Shown here: piece after piece, positions 17,521 through 30,930 of the stretch
Position numbering within the stretch: position 1 is the first letter of the stretch
Layout of the letters: each line of letters starts with the position of its first letter
NCBI GenBank assembly: GCA_944389935.1
Contig: CALXOE010000001.1
Coordinates: 62,001 to 126,000 of the forward strand
Direction of reading: 5' to 3'
Origin: an uncultured Victivallis sp.
GTDB taxonomy: Bacteria; Verrucomicrobiota; Lentisphaeria; Victivallales; Victivallaceae
Length of the DNA: 64,000 nt
Made by a program: the position numbers and the translations under genes
Notes under the pieces: model-generated
What the model saw: the letters and a program-made list of their open reading frames with translations, nothing else
The model's database searches: none
Told to the model about the DNA's origin: nothing

Positions 17521-18528
17521 ATGAACATCGATTGGGAAAACCTCGGATTCAAATTCATGCCGACCCGGAGCAACATCCGGTTTCATTACGCCGACGGGAA
17601 GTGGGACGACGGGAAACTGTATGAAAGCTACGACATCACCATGAGCGTCGCGGCGAATGCGCTCCACTACGGGCAGGCGATCTTCGAGGGGGGCAAGGCG
17701 TTCCGCTGCAAGGACGGCAAGGTCCGGATCTTCCGCCCGGACGAAAACGGAATCCGTCTGAACCGCTCGGCAGCCCATCTGCTCATGCCGCAGTTCCCCG
17801 TCGAAAAATTCGTCGAGGCGGTGAAAACCGTCGTGCGCGACAACATCGACTATGTTCCGCCCTACGGGACCGGCGGCGCGCTCTACATCCGCCCCGTGAT
17901 GTTCGGCATGACGCCGCAGATCGGCGTCGGCGCGAGCCTCGAGTATGAACTCGTCATCATGGTCGTCCCGGTCGGAGCCTATTACAAGGGCGGCATCAAA
18001 CCGGTCGACGCGATGATCTCGCGCGACTACGACCGCGCCGCGCCGCACGGCACGGGCCACATCAAGGCCGCGGGCAACTATGCGGCAAGCCTGATTTCGA
18101 GCAAACAGGCCAAGGAGAAAGGGTGCGCGGTCGCACTCTTCCTCGATCCGGCGACGCACACGTTCGTCGATGAATTCGGCACGAGCAACTTCCTTGCGAT
18201 CACGAAAGACGGCAAATATGTCACGAGCCTTTCCGACTCGATTCTCGCTTCGATCACGAACAAGTCGCTCATGACCATCGCGGCCGACCTCGGCATGCCG
18301 GTCGAGCGCCGGAAAATCCGCGCATCGGAACTTCCCGACTTCGCGGAAGTCGCCGCGTGCGGGACCGCCGTGGTGCTCACCCCGGTCGGCCGTATCTTCG
18401 ACGGGGACAAGGTGATCGACTACCATCTCACGGAGATCGGTCCGCATTTGAAGAAGCTCTACGATGAGATGACCGGCATCCAGGACGGCGCGCGTCCGGA
18501 CAAGCACGGGTGGCTGGTGGAGATTTAA
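17521..18528 (+). CDS. ilvE: Branched-chain amino acid aminotransferase
   Basis: PLP-dependent fold-type IV transaminase for valine, leucine and isoleucine. ATG 17521, after GGAGG, gives 335 residues; the frame is open upstream to before the promoter but those codons cannot be transcribed from it. Landmarks are ANALHYGQAIFEGGKAFRC, the PLP lysine in GTGHIKAAGNYAASL (Lys182) and DEFGTSNFLAI. panC starts 2 bp after its stop, so valine-pathway transamination and pantothenate synthesis are coupled, which fits since ketoisovalerate feeds both. Confidence 0.96.
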   Translation: MNIDWENLGFKFMPTRSNIRFHYADGKWDDGKLYESYDITMSVAANALHYGQAIFEGGKAFRCKDGKVRIFRPDENGIRLNRSAAHLLMPQFPVEKFVEAVKTVVRDNIDYVPPYGTGGALYIRPVMFGMTPQIGVGASLEYELVIMVVPVGAYYKGGIKPVDAMISRDYDRAAPHGTGHIKAAGNYAASLISSKQAKEKGCAVALFLDPATHTFVDEFGTSNFLAITKDGKYVTSLSDSILASITNKSLMTIAADLGMPVERRKIRASELPDFAEVAACGTAVVLTPVGRIFDGDKVIDYHLTEIGPHLKKLYDEMTGIQDGARPDKHGWLVEI

Positions 18529-18530
18529 TC

Positions 18531-19382
18531 ATGAAGATCTTCAGAACGCCTGCCGAATTTCAGGCGTATGCGCTCGCGAACAAGCGGTCGGGCAAGACGA
18601 CCGCACTCGTTCCGACCATGGGATATCTGCACGCCGGGCATCTGTCGCTGATCGACATCGCCCGGAAGAAAGCCGATATCGTGATCGTCTCGATCTTTGT
18701 AAACCCGATCCAGTTCGGGCCGACCGAGGACCTCGACAAATATCCGCGTGATTTCGAGCGCGATTCAAAACTCTGCGAGGAGCACGGCGCGGACGCGGTC
18801 TTCGCTCCGGAACCCGGCGTGATGTACGCACCGGACGCTTCGACCTTTGTGGAGGAGACCAGACTCTCGCGGCCGCTCTGCGGCGCGCGGCGGCCCGGCC
18901 ACTTCCGCGGCGTCACGACCGTGGTGGCCAAGCTGTTCAACCTCGCGCTGCCCGACTACGCCGTCTTCGGCATGAAAGACGCGCAGCAGCTGCTGGTCAT
19001 CAAACGCATGGTGCGGGATTTGAACTTCCCGGTGGAGATCATCGCTGCTCCGCTGATCCGCGAACACAGCGGACTGGCGCTCTCATCGCGCAACGCCTAT
19101 CTCTCCGAAGATGAGAAAGAGCGGGCGGTCGTGCTCTCGCGCGTGCTCGACGCCGCGCGGCCGGCGCTGATCGAGGGGGGGATCGAAGCGATTCCCGCCG
19201 TACTCGAGGCGATGCGGCATGAGATCGAAAAGGCGGGCGGGCGGATCGATTACGTCGAAGCGCTCGACGCCTCGACCCTTGAACCGCCGACGGAAAAATC
19301 TGCAGACCTGCTCGTCGCGCTGGCCGTCTACTTCGGCAAAACGCGACTGATCGACAACACTCTCGTATGGGTGAAACGATGA
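18531..19382 (+). CDS. panC: Pantothenate synthetase
   Basis: Ligates pantoate and beta-alanine with ATP. From ATG 18531 the protein is 283 residues, normal for the family. It has the nucleotidyltransferase HIGH-type motif MGYLHAGHLSLI near residue 30, SIFVNPIQFGPTEDLDKYPR, the FGMKDAQQLLVIKRM segment and SGLALSSRNAYLS. A GGTGGAG ribosome binding site lies in the end of ilvE. Stop overlaps the hisD start (ATGA). Confidence 0.97.
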   Translation: MKIFRTPAEFQAYALANKRSGKTTALVPTMGYLHAGHLSLIDIARKKADIVIVSIFVNPIQFGPTEDLDKYPRDFERDSKLCEEHGADAVFAPEPGVMYAPDASTFVEETRLSRPLCGARRPGHFRGVTTVVAKLFNLALPDYAVFGMKDAQQLLVIKRMVRDLNFPVEIIAAPLIREHSGLALSSRNAYLSEDEKERAVVLSRVLDAARPALIEGGIEAIPAVLEAMRHEIEKAGGRIDYVEALDASTLEPPTEKSADLLVALAVYFGKTRLIDNTLVWVKR

Positions 19383-20668
19383 AGAAACTTTATTACAACG
19401 CTCCCGGTTTTGAAGAGGAACTGCGGGCGCTGGCGGACCGTCCCGGCTACCCGCCGGAGATCGAATCCCAGGTTGCGGCCATCATCAAGGATGTCCGGAA
19501 AGAGGGAGACGCCGCCATCGTCCGATATGCCGCGAAATTCGATCACGCCGAACTTGATCCGTCCCGCTTCCGGGTGACGGAGGAGGAGATCGACGAAGCG
19601 GAACAGCTGCTTTCGGAACGGGAGAAGAAAGCGATCGATACGGCGCTCTTCCAGGTGCGCGATTTCGCTCTGGCGACGCTGCCGCGCCCGTGGAGCGCTT
19701 CGCCGCGCCCCGGGGTGACGCTCGGTGAGAAATTCACGCCGATGGATCGTGTCGGCGTCTACATTCCGGGCGGCACGGCGCCGCTGGTCTCGACCGTGCT
19801 GCACACGGCGGGGATCGCGGGGGCGGCGGGAGTCCGCGAAATCGTGGCGACCACCCCGGCGAACCGGGAGGGGAAGGTTCATCCGGCCGTGCTCTATGCG
19901 ATGCGTCGGGCGGGGGTGACTGAGATTCTGCGGCTCGGCGGCGTCTACGGCGTCGCGGCGCTCGCGCTCGGGACGGAGTCGATCCGCCGGGTTGAAAAAC
20001 TCGTCGGCCCCGGCAACGCCTACGTGACTGCGGCCAAGAAGCTGCTGTACGGCCGGGTCGCGATCGATATGGTTGCGGGCCCCTCGGAGATTCTCGTCAT
20101 CGCGGACGCCCACGCGAATCCGGAGTTCATCGCGGCCGACCTGCTGAGCCAGGCCGAACACGGATCCGGACTCGAGCAGGCGGTGCTGGTCACGACCGAC
20201 CGCGCGATGATCGAACGGGTGGAGGCCGCGTTCCGGCGGCAGAAAGCGACGTTGCCGCGCCTCGCGACGATCGAGCGCGTGGAGGAGCACGGAGTGTTCC
20301 TGATCCACGCCGCCGATCTCGAACAGGCCGCCCGCATCGCGAGCACTTACGCGCCGGAGCACCTCGAAATCCAGACGGAGAATCCGGAGGCGGTCGCGGC
20401 AAAGATCACCGCCGCGGGCGCGATCTTCCTCGGACCGTGGACGCCGGAACCGATCGGCGACTTCTGCGCCGGGCCGTCGCACGTGCTGCCGACCGCCTCG
20501 AGCGCCCGTTACTTCAACGGGCTTGAAACGGCCGGATTCTTCCGGCGCACGAGCCTCGTGAAATATGAGGAGTCCGCACTGCGCCGGGAGGTCGGCATCG
20601 TCGAGTGTTTCGGTGAAATGGAGGGACTCGCCGCCCACGGGCGCGCCGGAACGATCCGGGTGAAGTAG
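19379..20668 (+). CDS. hisD: Histidinol dehydrogenase
   Basis: Zinc- and NAD-dependent enzyme that oxidises histidinol to histidine. The 429 residues show [20 protein letters not shown], the [16 protein letters not shown] segment, the zinc-site region [17 protein letters not shown] and [23 protein letters not shown] 19379 overlaps the panC stop; an in-frame ATG 12 nt earlier is less likely. It is a lone histidine gene here, carried in an ilvE-panC-hisD operon, which is not a usual his arrangement. Confidence 0.97.
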   Translation: MKKLYYNAPGFEEELRALADRPGYPPEIESQVAAIIKDVRKEGDAAIVRYAAKFDHAELDPSRFRVTEEEIDEAEQLLSEREKKAIDTALFQVRDFALATLPRPWSASPRPGVTLGEKFTPMDRVGVYIPGGTAPLVSTVLHTAGIAGAAGVREIVATTPANREGKVHPAVLYAMRRAGVTEILRLGGVYGVAALALGTESIRRVEKLVGPGNAYVTAAKKLLYGRVAIDMVAGPSEILVIADAHANPEFIAADLLSQAEHGSGLEQAVLVTTDRAMIERVEAAFRRQKATLPRLATIERVEEHGVFLIHAADLEQAARIASTYAPEHLEIQTENPEAVAAKITAAGAIFLGPWTPEPIGDFCAGPSHVLPTASSARYFNGLETAGFFRRTSLVKYEESALRREVGIVECFGEMEGLAAHGRAGTIRVK

Positions 20669-20679
20669 CCGGGTTGAGC

Positions 20680-20707
20680 TTGACTGCCCGGAAAGGCGGA
20701 GTATATT
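20680..20707 (+). promoter_or_regulatory. Predicted promoter of the exported thioredoxin-fold gene
   Basis: TTGACT (20680-20685), 16 bp, TATATT (20702-20707). It lies just after the hisD stop and drives the gene at 20751 separately. Confidence 0.65.
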
Positions 20708-21856
20708 TATTCAGAACTCAAAATATTTCGTTTTTCCGGAGGAATTCTGTATGGAGAAAAAAATTCTGCTGTTTGCGGCCGCACTTCTGGCGGCGGTCGA
20801 GGCGTTCGCACTGCGCCCGGGCGATCCGGTCGAGGAGCTGATCGGGGTGAACTGGGTGCAGGGCGCTCCGCTCGCGATGCTGCCGCCGGAGAACCCGTCG
20901 CCCGACGACCCCGAGTTCAAGGTGGTGGTGTTTCTGCTGACCCGCGCCCAGAATACGGACGATACGCTCACGCTGCTGAATTTTCTCCGACGCACATTTG
21001 CGAACAGGGTGCGTTTCGCAGTCGTGACTCCGGACTCCGAAACCGATGTGAAAGAACTGCTCAAACGGCGCCCGGACTTCACCGCGAGTTTCGGGGTCGA
21101 CACCAAACGGACGCTGACGCCGAAATACATCGGCAGCAGTCTGCTCCTGCCCCTTGCATTCATCACGGACGACGAGGGAGAGATCGTCTGGAGCGGAGAA
21201 GCGGCCTATCTCGGGGAAGCGCTGCAGAAGTGTCTCGACGGCACACTCGATCGCGATGCGCAGCGGAAACTCTCTCCGCTGCTCGATGAGCTCCCGACCC
21301 TGCTGCGCGGCGACAATGAATCGAGAATGCGACGTCTCGTCGATTCGATTTTACGGATCGAACCGGGTCAGCCGACCGCGTTGCGGATCCGGCTTTTCGT
21401 GCTCGAAAGCAGCGGCCGCGCCGATGAGGCGCTGAAACTTGTTCAGTCGCAGATCAAACTTGCGCCGCAGGTGACCCGGCTCTACTTTGAGGCGATGAAC
21501 CTCATCGCCCGCAATCCGCAGCTCGCCTCGCAGAACGAAGCGGTCGTCCGCGCCTACACCGCGGCGGTGAAAAACGATCCCGACGCCGACAACCAGATGG
21601 CGTGGATGCTCCTGAACCGCCAGCCCGACGATCCGGAGGCGCTCAAGAGCGCCAAAATGCTCACCGCCCGCGCAAAAACCCTGTTGAAACATGACGCGCA
21701 GGGGGCATTGCGCGGTTCGTGCCTCAACACCCGGGCGCTGCTCGCCTACAGGCTGGGAAAGCTTGAAGAGGCAAAGACGCTTCAGGCGGAGGCCGTCCGC
21801 GTCTTTCAGGCTGCGGATCTGCCGGGGGCGGTCGCCGACGCGCAGCGGCGTCTCCG

Positions 21857-25733
<3,877 letters not shown>

Positions 25734-25738
<5 letters not shown>

Positions 25739-25762
25739 TTTTCCATGATCCCGGCATATACT
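25734..25762 (+). promoter_or_regulatory. Predicted nfu promoter
   Basis: TTGATT (25734-25739), 17 bp, TATACT (25757-25762). About 90 nt upstream of the nfu ATG. Confidence 0.65.
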
Positions 25763-25859
25763 GTTTGACATAAGTAATGTCGAGCCGGTCGCGGAATCGG
25801 AATCGTGGAATTGTCCTCACCGCGCGGCTCATCACCAGAAACACCGGGAGCGATATAAG

Positions 25860-26090
25860 ATGGATGAACTCAGCAAGAAAATCACGGATCGACTTGAAGA
25901 ATTGAGAGTGCACCTGCAGGCGGATGGCGGCGACCTCGAAATCGTCGGCATCGACGGGAAGACCGTTCAGCTCCGGCTGCGCGGCGCCTGCGGCGGCTGC
26001 CCGCACGCGGCGATGACCATCAAGGGTGGACTCGAACGCATTCTGCGCGAAGAGATCGATCCGGAAATCGTCATTGAACGTGTCCTCTGA
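25860..26090 (+). CDS. Nfu-type iron-sulfur scaffold (NifU C-terminal domain)
   Basis: Small 76-residue protein consisting only of the NifU C-terminal domain. It has LQADGGDLEIVGIDGK, then the iron-sulfur binding CxxC within RGACGGCPHAAMTIKGG. Such proteins carry transient 4Fe-4S clusters to apoproteins. No isc or suf genes lie nearby. GGGAG lies 11 nt before the ATG. Divergent from lacZ. Confidence 0.93.
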   Translation: MDELSKKITDRLEELRVHLQADGGDLEIVGIDGKTVQLRLRGACGGCPHAAMTIKGGLERILREEIDPEIVIERVL

Positions 26091-26177
26091 AGACTTTCTG
26101 CGGAGCGGGAAGCCGGGGTTCCGGGAGTTCGAGGAGCGGTTTTTTGCGGCCGGGATCGGATTTTCTGTTTTTTTTGT

Positions 26178-26206
26178 TTGAAAAACGGGAAAACGGGTGT
26201 TACATT
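26178..26206 (+). promoter_or_regulatory. Predicted tig promoter
   Basis: TTGAAA (26178-26183), 17 bp, TACATT (26201-26206) in the context GTGTTACATTAA, which recurs at the lysS promoter. The untranslated leader is about 100 nt, rich in GC-rich self-complementary segments near 26250-26300 but without a recognised motif. Confidence 0.65.
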
Positions 26207-26315
26207 AACTACTCTGTATCTGTAAGAGTTGGAAAAAGTAATGCAACGCCCGGCCGCAGCCGGAGAGCTTGAGCGGGAGCGACCGGAAGGCTTATAAAAG
26301 AAAGGTTTGATTCAG

Positions 26316-27623
26316 ATGGCGAAAAGTCTGGTAGATTCCATGCAGATGGAAGTGCGTTCCAAGCAGCCGTGCCGCAAGGAGCTGGATTTTGTGGTTCCGG
26401 CGGAAACGGTCAAGAGTGAAATGGATAAGGTGCTTCGCGAATTTGCTTACGCGATTTCCATTCCCGGTTTCCGCCAGGGCAAAGCTCCTGCCGCGATGCT
26501 CAAGAGCAAATATGCCAACGAGATCCGTCAGGAACTCGAGCGCAAGATCGTCTACGCGGCGTTTGAACTTGCCGGGAAAGACGGATCGCTCGACATCGTG
26601 AGCTGCGGCATTGAGGGTGAGCCGAAACTCGAGTTCGACAAAGAGTTCAAGTTCACGCTCGGCGCGGACACGGCGCCGGAATTTGAACTTTCCGATTACA
26701 AGGCGATCAAGGTCAAGGAGGAGCTCGACGCGGTGACCGACGAGCAGATCGACGAGCGGGTGAAATTCTATCGCACGATGTACGGCAACTACGCTGAAGT
26801 TGCCGGCCCGGCGCAGAAGGACGACATGCTCAAGGTCAGCTACAAGAGCGACTTCGTTCTTCCCGAGGACGCCTCCGCGGCGCTGAAACGCCAGGTTGAA
26901 GCTGAAAACACGTTCCTGTGGCTCAGCGATCCGGAGACGATTCCGGGCTGCACCGCGGCGCTGACCGGAGCCGAAACCGGCAAGGAGTACACGTTCAAGG
27001 CTGAATATCCGGCCGATTACCGTGAAGCGGCTCTTGCCGGCAAAACGGTGGAGTACACGGTCAAGGTCGAAGGCATCCAGCGCCGCACCGAACTCAGCGA
27101 CGAAGAGCTCGCGGAGAAAGCGCGCGTGAAATCCATTGCGGAGTTCCGCGATATGCTCCGCAAGGCGATGGAACAGGAGAACGCGGCCAAACAGCACAAC
27201 GCGACCGTCGAAAAGGTCTACGAGGAGCTGGACAAGGCGATTGCGGAATTTGAACTGCCGCCGTCGATTCTCGCGGCAGAAGTCCAGAAAGAGCTCCAGA
27301 AAATGGCGCGTGAGGTCGTGAAGAGCGAAGAGGACGCCGAGAAGTTCAAGGCCGACCTCGAGGAGAACAAGAAGAAAGCGGAAGAGGCCGCGAAGAAGCT
27401 GCTGCGCCGCACGTTCATTCTCCGCCGGATCGCCAGGGATGAGAATATCAAGCTCGAAGAGAGCGAAGTCGATACCCAGCTCCGGGAGATGAGTCGCTAC
27501 TACGGCTACAAGGAGAAAGAGTTCCGCTCGATGCTCGAGAAGAACGGCGGAATGGATGACATTCAGCTGGATATGCTCAGCAACAAGGTGCTGAACCATC
27601 TTGCCGCGATGGCGACCAGATAA
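26316..27623 (+). CDS. tig: Trigger factor
   Basis: Ribosome-bound folding chaperone. From ATG 26316 about 435 residues. The N-terminal ribosome-binding domain carries ISIPGFRQGKAPAAML (family GFRxGKxP loop). The middle region corresponds to the FKBP-like domain but is divergent, with KKDD-type start AQKDDMLKVSYKS. The C-terminal arms are helical and highly charged, with a KAEEAAKKLLRRTFILRRIA stretch. A TTG three codons upstream has no proper spacing to the GAAAGG site. It heads the classical tig-clpP-clpX order; a hairpin follows it. Confidence 0.95.
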   Translation: MAKSLVDSMQMEVRSKQPCRKELDFVVPAETVKSEMDKVLREFAYAISIPGFRQGKAPAAMLKSKYANEIRQELERKIVYAAFELAGKDGSLDIVSCGIEGEPKLEFDKEFKFTLGADTAPEFELSDYKAIKVKEELDAVTDEQIDERVKFYRTMYGNYAEVAGPAQKDDMLKVSYKSDFVLPEDASAALKRQVEAENTFLWLSDPETIPGCTAALTGAETGKEYTFKAEYPADYREAALAGKTVEYTVKVEGIQRRTELSDEELAEKARVKSIAEFRDMLRKAMEQENAAKQHNATVEKVYEELDKAIAEFELPPSILAAEVQKELQKMAREVVKSEEDAEKFKADLEENKKKAEEAAKKLLRRTFILRRIARDENIKLEESEVDTQLREMSRYYGYKEKEFRSMLEKNGGMDDIQLDMLSNKVLNHLAAMATR

Positions 27624-27643
27624 ACAGCACAAAGCGCACTTTC

Positions 27644-27696
27644 AAAGAGCCGGGTGGCGGACCGTTCCGGAACAGGGCGGCCCGACGCGGCTCTTT
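27644..27696 (+). terminator. Hairpin between tig and clpP
   Basis: AAAGAGCCG (27644-27652) pairs with CGGCTCTTT (27688-27696), 9 bp, around a GC-rich apical region that includes the palindrome GTTCCGGAAC. CTGTGTTTG and, 15 nt later, a run of seven T follow. It may act as a partial terminator or mRNA processing site that sets the Tig:ClpP ratio. Confidence 0.6.
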
Positions 27697-27785
27697 CTGT
27701 GTTTGAAGGGATTTTTTTGAGGAGGGCGCGGCGACGCGCCGGAGTAACTGCAAGCGTCAATCAAACAACAAGACGAGGTGACAGA

Positions 27786-28391
27786 ATGAAAGCCAACTCT
27801 TTTCTGGTTCCCATGGTGGTCGAGCAGACCGGTCAGGGCGAAAGAGCTTTCGATATTTACAGCCGGCTGTTGAAAGACCGGATCATTCTTCTGGGAACGC
27901 CGATCGATGACGATGTCGCGAATCTCGTGGTTGCCCAGCTGCTGTTTCTGCAGGCGGAGGATCCGAAGAAAGACATCGATCTCTACATCAACAGCCCCGG
28001 CGGTTCGGTCACGGCCGGACTCGCGATTTACGACACGATGCAGATTCTTTCCTGCGATGTGAAGACCTACTGCGTCGGTCAGTGCGCTTCGATGGGGGCG
28101 GTTCTGCTCTGTGCCGGAGCGGCTGGCAAGCGGTTCGCACTGCCGAACAGCCGGATCATGATCCATCAGCCCTGGGGCGGGGCGCAGGGGACCGCCGCCG
28201 ACATCGACATTCAGGCGAAAGAGATTCTGCGTCTGAAATCGATGCTGAACGGCATCATCTCCTCGCACACGAAACAACCGATCAAAAAGATCGAAAAGGA
28301 CACCGAACGCGATTTCTTCATGGGCGCGGAAGAGGCGGTCAAATACGGCATCGTCGACAAGGTGGTGTCCAAACCCTCTCAGGAGAAGTAA
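27786..28391 (+). CDS. clpP: ATP-dependent Clp protease proteolytic subunit
   Basis: Serine protease forming the barrel of ClpXP. From ATG 27786, after GAGGTG, 201 residues, the usual length. The nucleophile Ser lies in [13 protein letters not shown] (Cys replaces the common Ala two residues before Ser), the His in [14 protein letters not shown] and the Asp in the following [16 protein letters not shown] region. [19 protein letters not shown] is the family signature. A longer open frame upstream spans the intergenic hairpin and is not coding. Confidence 0.96.
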   Translation: MKANSFLVPMVVEQTGQGERAFDIYSRLLKDRIILLGTPIDDDVANLVVAQLLFLQAEDPKKDIDLYINSPGGSVTAGLAIYDTMQILSCDVKTYCVGQCASMGAVLLCAGAAGKRFALPNSRIMIHQPWGGAQGTAADIDIQAKEILRLKSMLNGIISSHTKQPIKKIEKDTERDFFMGAEEAVKYGIVDKVVSKPSQEK

Positions 28392-28397
28392 CGAGCC

Positions 28398-29741
28398 ATG
28401 GCAGGAAAACGCGGCAACGACAATAAACTCATGTGCGCTTTCTGCGGAGCGCGCGAGGGAGACGAACCGCAGGTGATTTTTGCTCCGAGCGGCTACGAGG
28501 GACTCGCGATCTGCTCGAACTGCCTCCGCAACGGCTACGAAGCCCTCTGCCAGGAGAAACAGGCGAAGCGGAACGTTCCGCCCGTGCTCGGACTCAAGGT
28601 GCCGACGCCGGCGGCGATCAAGGCGGAACTCGACGCCTATGTCGTCGGCCAGGAACGGGCGAAACGGGTTCTTGCCGTGGCGGTTCACAACCACTACAAA
28701 CGCCTGCAGACCCAGGCGGGAGTCCACAGCAAGGCGAATGCGGAGCTGTTCAAGGATGTCGAGCTCGACAAGAGCAACGTTCTGCTGCTCGGGCCGACCG
28801 GCAGCGGCAAGACGCTGCTTGCGCGGACGCTTGCCAGGCTGCTCGACGTGCCGTTCGCGATCTGCGACGCGACGACGCTGACCGAGGCGGGGTATGTCGG
28901 CGAGGATGTCGAGAACATCATCCTGCGGCTTTATCAGGCTTCCGGGAACGATATCGACCGGACTCAGATCGGCATCATCTACGTGGATGAGATCGACAAG
29001 ATCGCGCGCAAAACGGAAAATGTCTCGATCACGCGCGATGTCTCGGGCGAGGGGGTGCAGCAGGCGCTGTTGAAGATTTTCGAGGGGACGATTGCGAACG
29101 TGCCGCCGCAGGGCGGACGCAAACATCCGCAGCAGGAGTTCATCCGGATCGACACATCGAACATTCTGTTCATCTGCGGCGGGGCGTTCGTCGGACTCGA
29201 CAAGATCATCCAGCGCCGCTGCGGCAAGCAGGTGCTCGGCTTCAAGCGGCTCATCGACGACGAGGCGGAAAAGGCGGAAAAAGCGGCTGAAAATCTCGAG
29301 AAGAATCCCTATTCCAAGTGCGAGCCGGAAGATCTGATCCGGTTCGGGCTGATTCCGGAATTCGTCGGCCGGCTGCCGGTTGTGACCTCGCTCGAGCCGC
29401 TCGATCGGGACGACCTCATCCGGATTCTGAAGGAGCCGAAGAACGCGCTGATCCGCCAGTATCAGCGGCTGCTTGCGATGGAGGGCGTCACATTGGAATT
29501 CACGGATGATGCGCTCATCGCGCTGGCCGACAAGGCCGTGCAGCGCGGAACGGGCGCGCGCGGATTGCGTGCGATTCTGGAGGAACTCATGACCGATGTG
29601 ATGTTTGAAGCGCCATCCGCCGAGGGAGTTACGCGGTGCGTGATCGATGCGGACGCCGTGCGCGGAGAAACTGCGCCGAAGCTGCTCTCCGACACGGTCA
29701 AACCGGTCACACGCCGGGTGATGAAGAAAGCCCAGGGCTGA
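28398..29741 (+). CDS. clpX: ATP-dependent Clp protease ATPase subunit ClpX
   Basis: AAA+ unfoldase that feeds substrates to ClpP. The N-terminal zinc domain has MCAFCG and ICSNCLRN (four cysteines). Walker A is [15 protein letters not shown] near residue 135, Walker [14 protein letters not shown], the pore loop [12 protein letters not shown] and sensor 2 region [15 protein letters not shown]. The ClpP-docking loop reads QVLGF, matching the IGF type. 447 residues, somewhat longer than E. coli (424). Starts 6 bp after the clpP stop. Confidence 0.97.
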   Translation: MAGKRGNDNKLMCAFCGAREGDEPQVIFAPSGYEGLAICSNCLRNGYEALCQEKQAKRNVPPVLGLKVPTPAAIKAELDAYVVGQERAKRVLAVAVHNHYKRLQTQAGVHSKANAELFKDVELDKSNVLLLGPTGSGKTLLARTLARLLDVPFAICDATTLTEAGYVGEDVENIILRLYQASGNDIDRTQIGIIYVDEIDKIARKTENVSITRDVSGEGVQQALLKIFEGTIANVPPQGGRKHPQQEFIRIDTSNILFICGGAFVGLDKIIQRRCGKQVLGFKRLIDDEAEKAEKAAENLEKNPYSKCEPEDLIRFGLIPEFVGRLPVVTSLEPLDRDDLIRILKEPKNALIRQYQRLLAMEGVTLEFTDDALIALADKAVQRGTGARGLRAILEELMTDVMFEAPSAEGVTRCVIDADAVRGETAPKLLSDTVKPVTRRVMKKAQG

Positions 29742-29761
29742 CCAGAGGATAATCATTACAG

Positions 29762-30886
29762 ATGTCTCGTTCGGTTGATCTCAAGACGCAGGTCATCAGC
29801 GTAAACGCCCCGTCGGCGGGGCACCGGGACGACCGGGATATTTTTGCGACGCTGCCGATCAAGCCGCAGGAGCGCTACAAGTTTCTCCGGAGCATCGGAT
29901 TCGGCGGGATGAAGAGCGTGCTGCTGGTATTCGATTCCGATACCGGCCGTGAAGTCGCGATGGCGATCATGCCGGATTTCCGGGAGCGGCCGCGCGCGGA
30001 CCTCGAGCGGTTCGTGCGCGAAGCGAAACTCACGGCGCAGCTGGAGCATCCGAATATCGTGCCGGTGCACGATCTCGGGGTCGACAGTTCCGGCTCGCCG
30101 TTTTTCACGATGAAATTCCTGCATGGTCAATCGCTCGCATCGGTGCTGCGCCGGCTCAAGAAAGAGGATCCTGAGACGGTTCATCGTTTCAGCCAGCTTC
30201 GGCTGCTTCAGGTGTTCATCCGGATCTGCAACGCGATCGAGTTTGCGCATTCACAGGGGATCTGCCATCTTGACCTCAAGCCGGAAAATGTGAACATCGG
30301 CGAATACGGCGAAGTGCTGGTGCTCGACTGGGGTCTGGCGCGCTCGCTGAATCCGGATTCCCCCGTCGCCTCTCCGAACGTCGAGGACGTCGATGCGAAC
30401 GGGCATGTAAAAGGGACGCCCGGGTATATGGCGCCGGAGCAGATCCGGATCACGCACGAACACCCGGTCGGTTTTGCCTCGGACATCTATGCGCTCGGCG
30501 GGATTCTCTATGCGATGCTTACATTGAGCAATCCGCTTGCGGCACTTCCGATGGAAGAGATTCTGCGGCGGACCGTCTCAGGGGAAATTGCACCGCCGGG
30601 GGCGGCCGCTCCCGATGACCGGCATGTTCCTGCCGCCCTCGAGGCGATCTGCCAGAAAGCGATGGCGCTCAACCCGGATAACCGATATCAGAGCGTTGCG
30701 GAGCTGCGGGAAGATATTTTCGCATTCCAGACCGGCTATGTGCCGAAAGCGGAAAACGCCTCCCCGTTGAAACATGCCGGAATGTTCCTCGGACGCAACC
30801 GGCTGATCGTGCTGCTGCTGCTGACGTTGATTCTGGCTGCGGCGCTGGCGACACTCGCCTACTACTATTTCGATGCGATCCGGTGA
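29762..30886 (+). CDS. Membrane-anchored Ser/Thr kinase with relocated lysine
   Basis: Hanks-type kinase, 374 residues: N-terminal cytoplasmic kinase domain (about 40-325) and one C-terminal membrane segment (about 345-370, LIVLLLLTLILAAALATLAY) with almost nothing outside. The catalytic loop is HLDLKPEN (Asp171; HRD Arg is Leu), the metal-binding motif DWG (189-191) and GTPGYMAPE is intact, as is alpha-C Glu87. The beta-3 VAxK lysine is absent: the segment reads VAMAIM with Ala68. A lysine is instead found in the glycine-rich strand, GFGGMKSV (Lys51), the place used by eukaryotic WNK kinases. So it is probably active rather than a pseudokinase. It lies 20 bp after clpX and may be co-transcribed. 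Confidence 0.9.
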   Translation: MSRSVDLKTQVISVNAPSAGHRDDRDIFATLPIKPQERYKFLRSIGFGGMKSVLLVFDSDTGREVAMAIMPDFRERPRADLERFVREAKLTAQLEHPNIVPVHDLGVDSSGSPFFTMKFLHGQSLASVLRRLKKEDPETVHRFSQLRLLQVFIRICNAIEFAHSQGICHLDLKPENVNIGEYGEVLVLDWGLARSLNPDSPVASPNVEDVDANGHVKGTPGYMAPEQIRITHEHPVGFASDIYALGGILYAMLTLSNPLAALPMEEILRRTVSGEIAPPGAAAPDDRHVPAALEAICQKAMALNPDNRYQSVAELREDIFAFQTGYVPKAENASPLKHAGMFLGRNRLIVLLLLTLILAAALATLAYYYFDAIR

Positions 30887-30908
30887 CCTCCCCGCCTGCG
30901 GGCGGGGA
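30887..30908. terminator. Bidirectional hairpin between convergent kinase and M16 genes
   Basis: CTCCCCGCC (30887-30895), loop TGCG, GGCGGGGAG (30900-30908): a perfect 9-bp stem placed between the two convergent stops (30886 and 30931). No T-run on either side, so termination strength is uncertain. Confidence 0.55.
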
Positions 30909-30930
30909 GATGTGTGTGAACTGCGGAGTT

